A DNA stretch of 64,000 nucleotides from assembly GCA_020636215.1 (NCBI GenBank), contig JACJYG010000014.1, positions 62,001 to 126,000 of the forward strand, written 5' to 3'. The DNA is from Lewinellaceae bacterium. Its GTDB lineage: Bacteria; Bacteroidota; Bacteroidia; Chitinophagales; Saprospiraceae. Shown in pieces: positions 7,689 through 18,600 of this stretch. The notes beneath the pieces were generated by a model. It did no database searches. It was not told where the DNA came from and saw only the letters and a list, made by a program, of their open reading frames with translations. Position 1 is the stretch's first letter. The number at the start of each line of letters is the position of its first letter. The position numbers and the translations under genes are program-made.

Positions 7689-8714
7689 CTAAGGCTCCTG
7701 CCCTGCTTTCTCTTTTTCTTTCGCCTGTTTTTTGAAATACCGGCGGAAGAGGAAGTTGTGCTGCAGGGCCTCCATATTTTCGCTGAAGCGAGCGGTGCCT
7801 TCGTTGAGGTTTTCCAGGGTTTGCCTGAGGTTGTTAGCGGCGGCGGTGTCGCGGAGCATGGCGCCGGCGGGCCCTTCGCCGGCATTCAGCGCTTCGAGGG
7901 TAGCTCTCAGTGTTGCGCTGGAAGCGGAGATATCGTTGGCCGACTGCTGCAATTCCAACAGGAAAGGCTCCAATTGGTCGGCGACGGTATCAATCTGGGA
8001 AATAGAAGTGTTCAGGTTGTCGATCACTGTTGTATCGTAGAGCAACTGGCTTAGTAATCCATCTCCCTGATCTACCTGGGCTATTATATTTTCAAGCTGC
8101 CTTCCGGAGGCAGACAGATAGTTGGAGGTGGCCTGCAGGTTGGCAACCGATTGGCGAAGGCCGTCGGCGAGCTGGCTGTCTTGTAGCAACAGCGCAATAG
8201 TACCTTTCCCCTTTATGATTTGCTTGGTGATCAGAAGCAGGTCGTTGGTGATCAGTTCGATGTTTTCGTTGGTCTTACCCAGGGTGTTGAGCAGTTCATT
8301 TGTTCCCACCCGGCTATAGGATGGTATAATATCCCCGTTTTCCACTGCTGTTGATTTCCCCTTACCCGGATTGATGTTCACCAGCATGCTGCCCACCAGC
8401 CCATCGGAGCCGATACTGGCAACGGCATCTTTCTTTATAAATGGCTGGAGCTTTTTATCCAGCTTCATGTTCACCTGTACCGTGGTGTCGTCCAGTATCA
8501 CGAGGCTTTCAACGATGCCGACGTTAATACCCGAATAACGAACGTTATTGCCGGCCTGCAGGCCACTGACATTGTGGAAGACAGAACTGATGCGTAGCGC
8601 CGAGCTGAACATGCTTTCATAGCTGCCGATGAGGTAGGCCGCCACCATAAATAGGATTATGGCTATGGTTACGAAAAAGCCTAATTGTACAGTGTTTCGG
8701 GTCTTTTTTGCCAT
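7689..8714 (-). CDS. mlaD: MlaD-family (MCE) phospholipid-transport substrate-binding protein
   Basis: 341 residues from the ATG at 8714 (M-A-K-K-T-R-N); a GTG 10 codons upstream is possible but less likely. One N-terminal membrane helix (about 9-31, F-F-V-T-I-A-I-I-L-F) anchors it in the inner membrane. An MCE domain follows (about 38-125: V-S-G-L-Q-A-G-N-N-V-R-Y-S-G-I-N-V-G). A long helical, coiled-coil-prone tail rich in Gln, Leu and Asn fills the rest, as in longer Bacteroidota MlaD proteins. It is the last gene of an mlaE-mlaF-mlaD run on this strand, 39 nt after mlaF, and acts with them in phospholipid movement between inner and outer membrane. Confidence 0.92.
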   Translation of the reverse strand: MAKKTRNTVQLGFFVTIAIILFMVAAYLIGSYESMFSSALRISSVFHNVSGLQAGNNVRYSGINVGIVESLVILDDTTVQVNMKLDKKLQPFIKKDAVASIGSDGLVGSMLVNINPGKGKSTAVENGDIIPSYSRVGTNELLNTLGKTNENIELITNDLLLITKQIIKGKGTIALLLQDSQLADGLRQSVANLQATSNYLSASGRQLENIIAQVDQGDGLLSQLLYDTTVIDNLNTSISQIDTVADQLEPFLLELQQSANDISASSATLRATLEALNAGEGPAGAMLRDTAAANNLRQTLENLNEGTARFSENMEALQHNFLFRRYFKKQAKEKEKAGQEP

Positions 8715-8753
8715 GATTTTATAGGGATTAAAAAACAAATACACTTTTAAAGA

Positions 8754-9482
8754 TCATTTAAAAAATGCCTGAACAACAGGGTCCGAAGACCGGGATAATT
8801 CGGAATATGTTCCTTCCGCGTGGTTTTGCCCATCAAAAAGGATGATCATCCGGTTGGAGATCACGCGGGCGCAATCCATATCGTGGGTGATAATGAGGGC
8901 AGAAGCCTGGTATTCCTTTTGCACCTTCAACATCAGTTCAATGATCTCCTTGGAAGTGATGGGGTCCAGGCCGCTCGTCGGTTCGTCGTAAAGAATGATC
9001 CGCGGCTGGAGGATGAGGGTGCGGGCCAGGGCAATGCGCCGTTGCATTCCTCCGGAAAGCTCTTCGGGCATCAGGTCGATGGTGTGCGCCAAACCCACAC
9101 TTCGGAGGGTGTTGAGGACCATGGTTTCCACACCCTGGCTGTTGATCTTTTCCGGATGGCGGCGTAAAGGGAATTCCAGATTCTCCCGAACAGTCATCGA
9201 ATCATACAGGGCGCTACCCTGGAACAGGAACCCTACTTCGGTTCGTATCTGGTCCAGGGTGTACTGATCCAATCCGGGGATAGGCTGTCCCAGCACTTTC
9301 AGCGTACCCGAGTCCGCTTCCAGCAGGCGGACGATACATTTCAGTAACACGGATTTTCCGGAGCCGGACTTCCCCACGATCACGAGATTTTCCCCCTCAT
9401 ACAGGCCCAGTTTAAATCCGTTAAGCACCCGGTTTTCCCCGAATGATTTGTACAGGTCCTTTATTTCGATGAGTGGTTCCAT
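8754..9482 (-). CDS. mlaF: MlaF-type ABC transporter ATPase
   Basis: 242 residues. Walker A G-K-S-G-S-G-K-S (about 38-45), Q loop F-L-F-Q-G-S-A-L-Y-D-S, ABC signature L-S-G-G-M-Q-R-R, Walker B I-I-L-Y-D-E-P-T-S-G-L-D-P and the switch His (I-T-H-D-M) are all intact. The G-x-x-F-Q-x-x-A-L-F/Y-D-S Q loop is typical of the Mla/Ttg2A ATPases. It sits 14 nt downstream of the permease gene and upstream of mlaD, so it energises MlaE-type lipid transport at the inner membrane. Confidence 0.95.
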   Translation of the reverse strand: MEPLIEIKDLYKSFGENRVLNGFKLGLYEGENLVIVGKSGSGKSVLLKCIVRLLEADSGTLKVLGQPIPGLDQYTLDQIRTEVGFLFQGSALYDSMTVRENLEFPLRRHPEKINSQGVETMVLNTLRSVGLAHTIDLMPEELSGGMQRRIALARTLILQPRIILYDEPTSGLDPITSKEIIELMLKVQKEYQASALIITHDMDCARVISNRMIILFDGQNHAEGTYSELSRSSDPVVQAFFK

Positions 9483-9496
9483 TCAGTGGGGCTGTT

Positions 9497-10279
9497 TTAT
9501 AAGTCATAAAAAATATCCGCCACCAGCACTGCAATAAAGTCAATGACGAACAGCAACATAGAGGCGATCACTACGGCGGAGTTGGCTGCCCGGCCTACGC
9601 CGGCTGTCCCTTCCCGGGAGTAATAGCCCTTGAAGCAACCGACCAGCCCGATGGCGAATCCAAAGAAAAAAGTTTTTACAGTGGCCGGTATCAGGTCGCC
9701 AAAGGTGAGGTTTCGGAATATCTGGTTAAAAAACAGGCGAAAGGACACTTCTCCTTTGAAATGTTCGACCAGGAAAGACCCAAAGAGGGAGATAGTATCC
9801 GACATAATGACCAGCAGCGGCACCATCAGGGTGGCGGCCAGGATGCGCGTGACGACCAGGAATTTAAAGGGGTTGGTGCCGGATACTTCCATGGCGGCAA
9901 TCTGTTCGGTAACCTTCATGGAGCCCAGTTCCGCCCCGATACTGGAGCCGATCTTTCCGGCGCAGATCAGCGCCGTGATGACCGGCCCGATCTCCCGGAT
10001 GATGGAAATGCCTACCATGGAGGGCATATAAGCGACTGCCCCGAACTCTTCCATAGTGGGCCGGGTTTGCAGGGTCAGCACCAGGCCCATGATGAAGCCG
10101 GTCATGCCTACCAGAAAAAGGGATTTGTTGCCGATGGTATAACACTGGTGGAGCAGTTCCCGCCATTCAAAGGGCCGGCGGATCGCTTCCCGGAAAAAGC
10201 GGACGGTGAACAGCCATACTTCGCCGGTCTGACGGAAATATTCTTTGAGTTGGTTTCCGGGAAATGGTGCGCCAGGCAT
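9497..10279 (-). CDS. mlaE: MlaE-type ABC transporter permease
   Basis: 260 residues with about five hydrophobic segments and the MlaE/YrbE signatures: I-I-R-E-I-G-P-V-I-T-A-L-I-C-A-G-K-I-G-S-S in the middle and G-A-E-L-G-S-M-K-V-T-E-Q-I-A-A-M just after it. It is the first gene of the mlaE-mlaF-mlaD operon. Length matches the family. The start at 10279 (M-P-G-A-P-F) is the first ATG of the frame; no strong ribosome binding site or consensus promoter was seen immediately upstream. Confidence 0.94.
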   Translation of the reverse strand: MPGAPFPGNQLKEYFRQTGEVWLFTVRFFREAIRRPFEWRELLHQCYTIGNKSLFLVGMTGFIMGLVLTLQTRPTMEEFGAVAYMPSMVGISIIREIGPVITALICAGKIGSSIGAELGSMKVTEQIAAMEVSGTNPFKFLVVTRILAATLMVPLLVIMSDTISLFGSFLVEHFKGEVSFRLFFNQIFRNLTFGDLIPATVKTFFFGFAIGLVGCFKGYYSREGTAGVGRAANSAVVIASMLLFVIDFIAVLVADIFYDL

Positions 10280-10400
10280 TGTTTTTCGTTTTAGGTTTTC
10301 GCGCTCAACAGGTAGTGATTGGAAGGGAGGAGAAAATCACCTGCTTGCAACGTTCTATTGTTATAACAATTTTTTCGTCAATTGGTATGAGCAGAGAGCA

Positions 10401-10431
10401 GACTTCCGAAGTCTTCAAAACTTCGGAAGTC
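10401..10431. repeat. perfect 12-bp inverted repeat (hairpin)
   Basis: GACTTCCGAAGT (10401-10412) and ACTTCGGAAGTC (10420-10431) are perfect complements with a 7-nt loop. Each arm contains the near-palindrome ACTTCGGAAGT. It is directly next to the MITE but outside its target duplication, so it is probably an independent REP-like element. Confidence 0.75.
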
Positions 10432-10598
10432 TAAGAAGCTGTTTGAATTTGGTTTTTAGAATTTATTACAGGCTATTTTTTCGTCAATCAAGGCTCTTTT
10501 TGAGCCTCGTACCCATAGGTACGGGGCGAAAAAAAGCCGCAGAGTGGCGGAAAAAGAGGCATAATAAAACTGAAGGACTAAATTCAAACAGCTTCTAA
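10432..10598. mobile_element. MITE-like element, 161 bp with 16-bp terminal inverted repeats and TAA target duplication
   Basis: The ends are GAAGCTGTTTGAATTT (10435-10450) and its exact complement AAATTCAAACAGCTTC (10580-10595); beyond 16 bp the similarity continues imperfectly for about 20 more bases. TAA flanks both sides (10432-10434 and 10596-10598) as a target-site duplication. The interior has no ORF but contains a CGTACC-CATA-GGTACG stem. Size, ends and duplication fit a non-autonomous element moved by an IS5-type transposase; the transposase scrap at 1440 is of that family but no direct link is shown. Confidence 0.75.
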
Positions 10599-10609
10599 TC
10601 TTGATTTAT

Positions 10610-10617
10610 TAAATTTG
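10610..10617 (+). promoter_or_regulatory. -7 box TAAATTTG upstream of the TlpA-like lipoprotein
   Basis: TAAATTTG matches TAnnTTTG, 19 nt before the ATG at 10637. It lies just outside the right end of the MITE, whose insertion would have displaced the native -33 region; no TTTG is at the expected distance. Confidence 0.5.
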
Positions 10618-10636
10618 GGCGCAAAAAAAAAATCTC

Positions 10637-12079
10637 ATGAGATACCTCATCCTGATCCTCTCTGCTTTCCTCGGTTTCGCCTGCAATTCACAGGCCAATG
10701 ACAAAGGAGCAGGTACAGAAACTGAATCCCCCGTAACGTTGGAATCTCCCGATATTCGCATTCAGGTGCAAGGGCTGCCGGCCGGTACGGCCTACTTGAT
10801 CGGCCATTATGCAGAACAACGGTACCGTGCTGACTCGGCAATGGTGGACGCCACCGGACAGATGCAGTTCAAAAGGGCCGAACCCTACAAGCCGGGGTTC
10901 TACTTCATTTACCTGAGCGACAATTCCGCCCTGCAAATGCTGGTGGATGCCGACCAAACCTTCACCATGAAAACCAGGGTGGGTAATCTGACCGGGGCTA
11001 TGGAGGTGCAAGGCAGCCAGGATAACGAACTGTTGTACCGCAACCTGAAATTTGAACAGGAAATACAGCCGAAATTCCAGGCCGTGGCCGAGCAGATGAA
11101 AGCCGCCGGGGAAGGCAACCCCGCCTACCCTCAGTTGAAAGCCCAGCAGGACCAGCTTCTCGCCCAGCGAAAAGCCCACTTACAGGAGTTCTTCGATAAC
11201 TATCCCAATGCCTTTTTTACCAAATTCAAACTGGCCGGCCAGAATCCGGATGTGAAAAACATCCTCAACCCGGACGGGTCTGTGAACACGCAACTTCAGG
11301 TATACTACTACCGCACCGAATTCTGGGACAACGTCGATTTCAGTGATGACCGCCTTCTTTATACACCGGTCATCTTCAATAAGCTGAACCGCTATATTAC
11401 GGAGCTGACACCGCAGAATGCGGACTCCATCCTCGCTTCCACCGATTTCCTGATGAACAAGGTGCTCAACTACCCGGAGTACTACAAGTTCTTCGCCAAC
11501 TGGATTACCCTCGCTTATGACCCGGAAAAGACTTCCCTGATGGACCCGCAGGCGATCTTTGTGCACATGGTTAAGAATTATTTTACCAAAGAGCGCGCTT
11601 TCTGGACGGATTCCATGGAGGTGTTCGCCCTGCAGCAGCGCGCCAATGAGATGGCCGCCAGCCTCGTTGGCCTGAAAGGCCCCAATGTCACGGCAAAAGA
11701 CCCTAGCGGCCAGTTGCGTTCCATCTACGATATCCAAGCGCCCTACATTGTAGTTTACATGTACAACCCCACTTGTGAGCATTGCATGGAGCAGACACCT
11801 AAACTGGTGCAATTGTACCAGGCTTGGAAAAGCAAAGGGCTGGAGGTGTACGGCATTGCCGTCGATACGGACGATGCGGAATGGAAAGATTATATCGCCA
11901 AAACCGGTATGCCCTGGATCAATGTATTCGACCCTACCAACAAGGCTATCTACGCTAAATATTTCGTGGATATTACCCCCGAGATATACGTGCTGAACCC
12001 GGAACGGACCATCATCGCCAAAAACCTGAAGGTGAACCAGATCATTGAGGTGATCGAAAGGGATAAGGCGAAGCGTTAG
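10637..12079 (+). CDS. lipoprotein thiol-disulfide oxidoreductase, TlpA-like (DUF4369/DUF5106 type)
   Basis: 480 residues. A signal peptide with lipobox G-F-A-C (Cys about 16) is followed by a DUF4369-like beta domain (about 38-135), a helical DUF5106-like middle (about 135-345), and a C-terminal thioredoxin-fold domain with the redox pair C-E-H-C (Cys about 380 and 383) and the cis-Pro region (V-D-I-T-P-E). This is the standard architecture of membrane-anchored TlpA/AhpC-TSA proteins in Bacteroidota, which act in the periplasm to reduce disulfides or support cytochrome maturation. It stands alone, with a -7 box just upstream. Confidence 0.92.
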   Translation: MRYLILILSAFLGFACNSQANDKGAGTETESPVTLESPDIRIQVQGLPAGTAYLIGHYAEQRYRADSAMVDATGQMQFKRAEPYKPGFYFIYLSDNSALQMLVDADQTFTMKTRVGNLTGAMEVQGSQDNELLYRNLKFEQEIQPKFQAVAEQMKAAGEGNPAYPQLKAQQDQLLAQRKAHLQEFFDNYPNAFFTKFKLAGQNPDVKNILNPDGSVNTQLQVYYYRTEFWDNVDFSDDRLLYTPVIFNKLNRYITELTPQNADSILASTDFLMNKVLNYPEYYKFFANWITLAYDPEKTSLMDPQAIFVHMVKNYFTKERAFWTDSMEVFALQQRANEMAASLVGLKGPNVTAKDPSGQLRSIYDIQAPYIVVYMYNPTCEHCMEQTPKLVQLYQAWKSKGLEVYGIAVDTDDAEWKDYIAKTGMPWINVFDPTNKAIYAKYFVDITPEIYVLNPERTIIAKNLKVNQIIEVIERDKAKR

Positions 12080-12609
12080 GGAAGGGTAGTATGGCCAGGT
12101 CGAACAAATAGGGAATAAATAAATTTATTCTTTTGCCAACTTTGGAAAGTTCCCTTTTAAAAACTATTTTTCGGAATTATTCAACACAATTAAAATAGCA
12201 AGTTTGAGCTTTGCCCAAGGGGGGGGGAGGTTTTGTTAAAACAGCAATGTCAGCGTAGATATCCAGTCGCAATTCACTTCCCTTATATTTTTGAGCGATC
12301 AGCCTTACGATAAGCAATTTTAAAAATTCTCTGGCCTTTCCACACTCGCCCGGCTAGGTTGAATTACAATGCGGCCAGAGCCAATCCTGACTACCGATTA
12401 ATTTTTTTATAAAAAAGCGCGTGAAGGAGGATATCTCCTTTTGCCAGCCTATGGCATTTATACGTCCTAACTAATCATAATCAAACATGAAAGCGAGGAG
12501 CTATAAACCCTGTGATATCCTAGTTCCCAATACCCTCCAACGAAAGGCTGTTCCAGCTATCATTATCAAATACATCCACTAACCCCTAAGACTTCTAAGA
12601 TTTACGCTT
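12080..12609. other. 530-bp leader region of the giant surface protein
   Basis: There is no convincing gene. Contents seen: a G9 homopolymer (12219-12227); a small stem AAGGAG-GATAT-CTCCTT (12424-12440) followed by TT; AT-rich stretches suited to a promoter; and a 31-codon ORF at 12487-12582 (M-K-A-R-S-Y-K-P) with basic composition and no recognised similarity, which I do not call as a gene. The giant gene starts at 12610. Confidence 0.5.
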
Positions 12610-15600
12610 ATGAAAAAGCAAATTTACACTGTCTCTTTTATGCACGCCCTGCGTTATCATCTGCCCAATGTATCTGGCGGATCATTTTTAGCCACAATCG
12701 CCAGTCTGGGCATAATTGGCGGCCTGGCCCTGCTAACGCCAAGCGCCCTTCAGTCCCAGACGGTCTTCTGGTCGGACGACTTCGAAATCACCGACTCGCC
12801 AAGTAGTGGGACGCGGACGCCGGAGGTGGAAGACCGCGATAGCAATAATGATTTTTTTGGCCGACTGAACCGTCAAAGCGGGCAACCCGCAGGCGAATCC
12901 GGTACTACGCCCACTTTTGTGCTGGGGGGTAATATTTCGTTGAACCAGGAATTTACCAATATTTCCGGCAATCGCTTCTGGGGTGGGGAAGACCACGATG
13001 ATAATGGCGTGGGCGGAAGCGGTAATGCCGAATTAGACATTGTTTGGTCAGGGATAGACATATCAGGTTGGTCCAATATTCAGTTTTTGGGCCTGTTTGG
13101 TGCGACGGATGCTAACCAATTTGAGTCAGACAACCAGGTTTATGTCGAATACCGGATTGATGGCAACGGCTCCTGGATACAAGGGTTGCGCATTGAGGCC
13201 GACGGCAATGGTGACTGGGCCGTGGATACGGATGATGATGGAACTGGAGAAAGCCCGGTGTTGAGCGAAGCACTTCAGGAACTGACATTTAGTATTGTCG
13301 GGACGGGTACGTCCTTAGAACTAAGGATCAGAGTGAATGTGAATTCCGGGGATGAAGAATGGGCCATCGACAATTTCCGTTTGAGAGGCTGTGCGGCGCC
13401 CACCATTACCCTGGGGAGCATCCCGGCTGTTTGCCAGGGAACAACCAGCGCATCGCTGTCTTATTCAGCCACCACCAACAACCCCAATCAGTACAGCATC
13501 GATTTCGACAACGATGCCAACACTGCCGGTTTTGGGGATGTAACGAATGCTACCTTAGCCGCCAGCCCTATTAGCATTGCCGTACCGGGCGCGGTGGCTG
13601 CCGGCGCCTATAATGCCACGTTGACGGTAACCAATAGCTCGACTTCCTGTACGAGCGCCGGCTATCCCATCACTATCACCGTAGGTACTGTGCCTGCTTT
13701 CAATGTCACCGCCACACCCTCATCTATTTCCTGCGGCGGGTCATCCTCCCTGTCGGTGACAGGGCTGCCTGCCGGCGGTAATCAAACCTTTTCTAATACC
13801 AGCTCGATCAGTATCCCCGCCAGCGGTACGTCTGGGGTCGCCGACCCCTATCCATCCACTATTACTGTCTCCGGCCTGGCAACCTCCGGGGTAACAGTGG
13901 CCAGCGTGCAAATTGATGGCCTGTCGCATACCTACCCCGACGATATTGATATGTTCCTGGTAGGGCCCAATGGCCAGTCCATATGGCTGATGTCAGATGC
14001 TGGAGGAGGTGCAGGTATTTCCAATTACCAAATTGCCTTTGCAGATGGCGGAAATTCACAAAACTCTAATTCCATCTCAAATAATACTACTTATGCCCCC
14101 GAAAACTTTGGATCTGGCGATCCCGTATCCCCTCCCGGAACCTTATTGACGGCGCTCTCCGGTTTCACCGGCGACCCGAACGGAAGCTGGAGCCTGTATA
14201 TTTATGACGACGGTTCCCAGGATATCGGATCCTTGTCCAACGGCTGGAGCATTACCTTCACTTCCCCTGCCATCACCTACAACTACCTCTGGTCCAACAG
14301 TTCTACCAGCTCCAGCCAGACGGTGAGTCCGGCAATGACTACCACTTATTTTGTTACGGTCACCGATCCATTGACTTCCTGTTTCGGCGTCGGGAGTGTA
14401 ACAGTAACTGTAACTGATAATGTGAACCCGAGCATCACCTGCCCTGCCAACATTTCGGTGAACAACGATGCGGGGCAATGTACCGCCGTGGTTACATACA
14501 TCGCGCCTGTGGGCACGGACAACTGCGCCAGCCCGACAACCGCCCAAACGGCGGGGCTGTCGAGCGGCTCTGCCTTTCCGCTGGGCGCCACCACTAATAC
14601 CTTCACGGTCACGGATGGGAGCAGCAACACTGCTTCGTGCAGTTTCACAGTGACGGTCAGCGATGCCGAGCTTCCGGCTATTTCCTGCCCTGCCAACATT
14701 TCGGTGAACAACGATGCGGGGCAATGCACCGCCGTGGTTACATACATCGCGCCTGTGGGCACGGACAACTGCGCCAGCCCGACAACCGCCCAAACGGCGG
14801 GGCTGTCCAGCGGCTCTGTCTTTCCGCTGGGCGCCACCACCAATACCTTCACGGTCACGGATGGGAGCAGCAACACTGCTTCGTGCAGTTTCACAGTGAC
14901 GGTCAGCGATGCCGAGCTTCCGGCTATTTCCTGCCCTGCCAACATTTCGGTGAACAACGATGCGGGGCAATGCACCGCCGTGGTTACATACATCGCGCCT
15001 GTGGGCACGGACAACTGCGCCAGCCCGACAACCGCCCAAACGGCGGGGCTGTCCAGCGGCTCTGTCTTTCCGCTGGGCGCCACCACCAATACTTTTACGG
15101 TAACCGACGCTGCCGGCAATTCGGCTGCCTGTTCCTTCACCGTGACGGTGAATGATACGGAGGCCCCTACGATCACATGTCCGGCTAATATCTCCGTAAA
15201 CAGCGATGCCAACTGCCAGGCCAGCATGCCTGATTTCACCCAAACAGCGGGAATCACGCTTGCCAACAGCAGCAGCGGCTTTTCCAATATCCAGGGACAG
15301 AATAACTGGTACTATGGCCAGTATTTTGCCTTCCAATCCGGCAACTTCGCCCAGCTCCCCCTCTGGACAGGCTTCGTATGGACCGATGTGCAATCCTTCA
15401 GTACGCCTTTCCTGGACCCCAACGGGGGGCATCCTGGAGTGGACGACCTGAAGTGGGCCGTGCGCCGCTGGGTTAGTGATTATGCAGGCAATGTCACGAT
15501 ATCCGGGGATTTTTACGATCGCAATACCGGCTGTGGCGATGGGGCTAACGTCAGAATATTACACAACGGGACGGAAGTGTATCAGTATCTGGATATCCCG

Positions 15601-18600
15601 GGCGGCAGCTTTCCTTACTCCATTGTATTGGCAGTCCAGGCCGGCGACCTGATCGATTTTGTCATCGATCCGAAATTTGATTCAGGCTGTGATGACACAC
15701 ACTTCACTGCCAATATCAGCATTGCCAACGGCCTGAGTGTTTCTGATAACTGTACACTGGCCTCTGTTACCCAGTCTCCGGCGGCAGGAAGTATCCTGAG
15801 CGTTGGCTCCACTACTGTGACGTTGACGGCAACAGACTTGGCAGGCAATAGCAATAACTGTGCGCTGACAGTTACGGTTGCGGATAATACGCCGCCGGTA
15901 GCGGTTTGCCAGGACATTACCGTGCAGCTCGACGCTAACGGCGGCGCTTCCATTACCGCCGCTCAGGTGGACAACGGCTCCTCCGATAACTGCGCCATCC
16001 AAAATATGGTGGTAAACCCAAGCGCCTTCACTTGTGCAGAAATTGGAGGTAACACTGTCAGCCTTACCGTCACGGACGTCAACGGCAATTCCAGTTCCTG
16101 CAGCGCAACAGTGGCCGTTGAAGATAATGTAGCCCCCGTGGCAATTTGCCAGGATATTACCATTCAACTTGAAGACAACGGACAGTACGCTTCGGGGATG
16201 TTAATTCCCGGATCACTGATCGCAGATGCCGCGGATGACCTGCAATTGAGAACCTGGCTGGGCAACCTCAACGCAAGCGGCACGCTACTGTACCGAAAAA
16301 CAGTGGATGGCTCAACTGCTTCGGCTTTCCACAGCAAAGTGGATGGGCAGGGCGCCACTATTACGCTCATCAAATTGGATAACGGATTGATCATTGGCGG
16401 CTATGCCGATGTAGATTGGTCGGGAGCAGGCTATACAGGCAACAGCAACAACTTCCTGTTCAGCCTCTCGAACAATTACAAACACGAGAATAATATTGGG
16501 AATTTTTTCCAATATAATTATTCCGGTTACGGGCCAACCTGGGGGGGAGGACATGACCTCAACATAAGTGGTAACATGACCACCGGTTATGCTAATTTAG
16601 GGCATTCTTACAACTGCAGAGTGGGCGCCTACGCTACTGCTACCTGCCGCGATGATTTTGCCGGTTCTTATTCAAGCTGGCAAGCCATTGAAATTGAAGT
16701 GTATCAGGTGAACGCTTCCGGCGGCGGAGGGACTGGTATCGCAGCACTTATTGATGGGGGAAGCTACGACAATTGCAGTAGTGTAATCCTTTCCGCTAAC
16801 CAGACGGAATTTGACTGCAGTGCTATTGGGCAAAATACGGTAATACTCACTGTTTCTGATGCATATGGGAACAACAGTACCTGCAACGCCACCGTCACCG
16901 TCGAGGATAACGTAGCGCCGGTAGCGGTTTGCCAGGACATCACGGTTCAGCTCGACGCCAGCGGCAATGGGCCAACTACCGCTGCTGCTGTCAACAACGG
17001 GTCCAGTGATGCTTGTGGTATTCAGTCGATAGTACTCAGCCAGCAGTCGTTCAGTTGTTCGGAGGTGGGCAGCAATTCCGTTACCCTAACCGTCACCGAC
17101 GTCAATGGGAATGAATCTACCTGCAACGCCACCGTCACCGTCGAGGATAACGTAGCGCCGGTAGCGGTTTGCCAGGACATCACGGTTCAGCTCGACGCCA
17201 GCGGCAATGGGCCAACTACCGCCGCTGCTGTCAACAACGGGTCCAGCGATGCTTGTGGGATTCAGTCGATAGTACTCAGCCAGCAGTCGTTCAGTTGTTC
17301 GGAGGTGGGCAGCAACGCTGTTACCCTAACCGTCACCGACGTCAACGGGAATGAATCTACCTGCAACGCCACCGTCACCGTCGAAGATAATGTAGCGCCG
17401 GTAGCGGTTTGCCAGGACATCACGGTTCAGCTCGACGCCAGCGGCAATGGGCCAACTACCGCCGCTGCTGTCAACAACGGGTCCAGCGATGCCTGCGGGA
17501 TTCAGTCGATAGTACTCAGCCAGCAGTCGTTCAGTTGTTCGGAGGTGGGCAGCAACGCTGTTACCCTAACCGTCACCGACGTCAACGGGAATGAATCTAC
17601 CTGCAACGCCACCGTCACCGTCGAAGATAACGTAGCGCCGGTAGCGGTTTGCCAGGACATCACGGTTCAGCTCGACGCCAGCGGCAATGGGCCAACTACC
17701 GCCGCTGCTGTCAACAACGGGTCCAGTGATGCCTGTGGGATTCAGTCGATAGTACTCAGCCAGCAGTCGTTCAGTTGTTCGGAGGTGGGCAGCAACGCTG
17801 TTACCCTAACCGTCACTGACGTCAACGGCAATGAATCCACCTGCAACGCCACCGTCACCGTCGAGGATAACGTAGCGCCGGCCATCACCTGCCCGGGCAA
17901 CATTACGGTCAATTCGGTTGGGGCTAATTGCTCGCAACTGGTGCAATGGCCGGCGATCACGGCAAGTGATGCCTGTGGAGTAGCCTCCATTATCTGGGGC
18001 GCCACCAACGGCGTTTCGGTTATCGATTTTGGGGCTCTGGGCGGTTTCGGCCTTTTCCCGGTAGGCACTACAACGGTTACTTATACCGCAACGGATGATA
18101 ATGGCAATGCCAGTAGCTGTAGCTTTACCGTAATGGTCAACGACATGGAAGCTCCCACGGTGAACTGTCCTGCCGCTATCACAGTGAATAACGCCCCTGG
18201 AGCATGTGGAGCCAATGTTTCCTGGCCTCCCTTAATCGCCAATGACAACTGTTCGGTTGCCAGCCTGACGGCCAATTATAACAGTGGCGATTTCTTTAGT
18301 GTGGGCGCTACAACCGTAACCTATGTGGCTACGGACAACTCCAGCAACTCGGCCTCCTGTAGCTTTGATGTCACCGTTAACGATACGGAAGCTCCTGTGG
18401 TAGACTGTCAGGATATTACGGTGCAGCTTGATGCCAGCGGACAGGTTTCTGTCGCAGCCGGCGAAGTAGCTGGAGGCTCTACTGACAATTGCGGCATTGC
18501 TGGCCTTGCAGTGACGCCGAATTCATTTGGCTGCGGAGAGGTAGGCCCCAATACCGTCACCCTAACCGTGACCGATATAAATACCAATAGTAGTTCCTGC

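Noticed and set aside
10401..10431. Perfect hairpin as a terminator for a plus-strand transcript
   Set aside because: No T tract on either side and no gene reading into it; better explained as a REP-like palindrome.
12487..12582. 31-codon ORF upstream of the giant gene as a leader peptide
   Set aside because: Basic composition but no run of regulatory codons, no attenuator pair around it and no homology; could be chance.
14143..15432. 429-codon ORF on the minus strand opposite the HYR repeats
   Set aside because: It mirrors the repeats of the real gene, is rich in Arg/Gly/His as antisense reading frames are, and has no domain; the plus-strand repeats explain the sequence.
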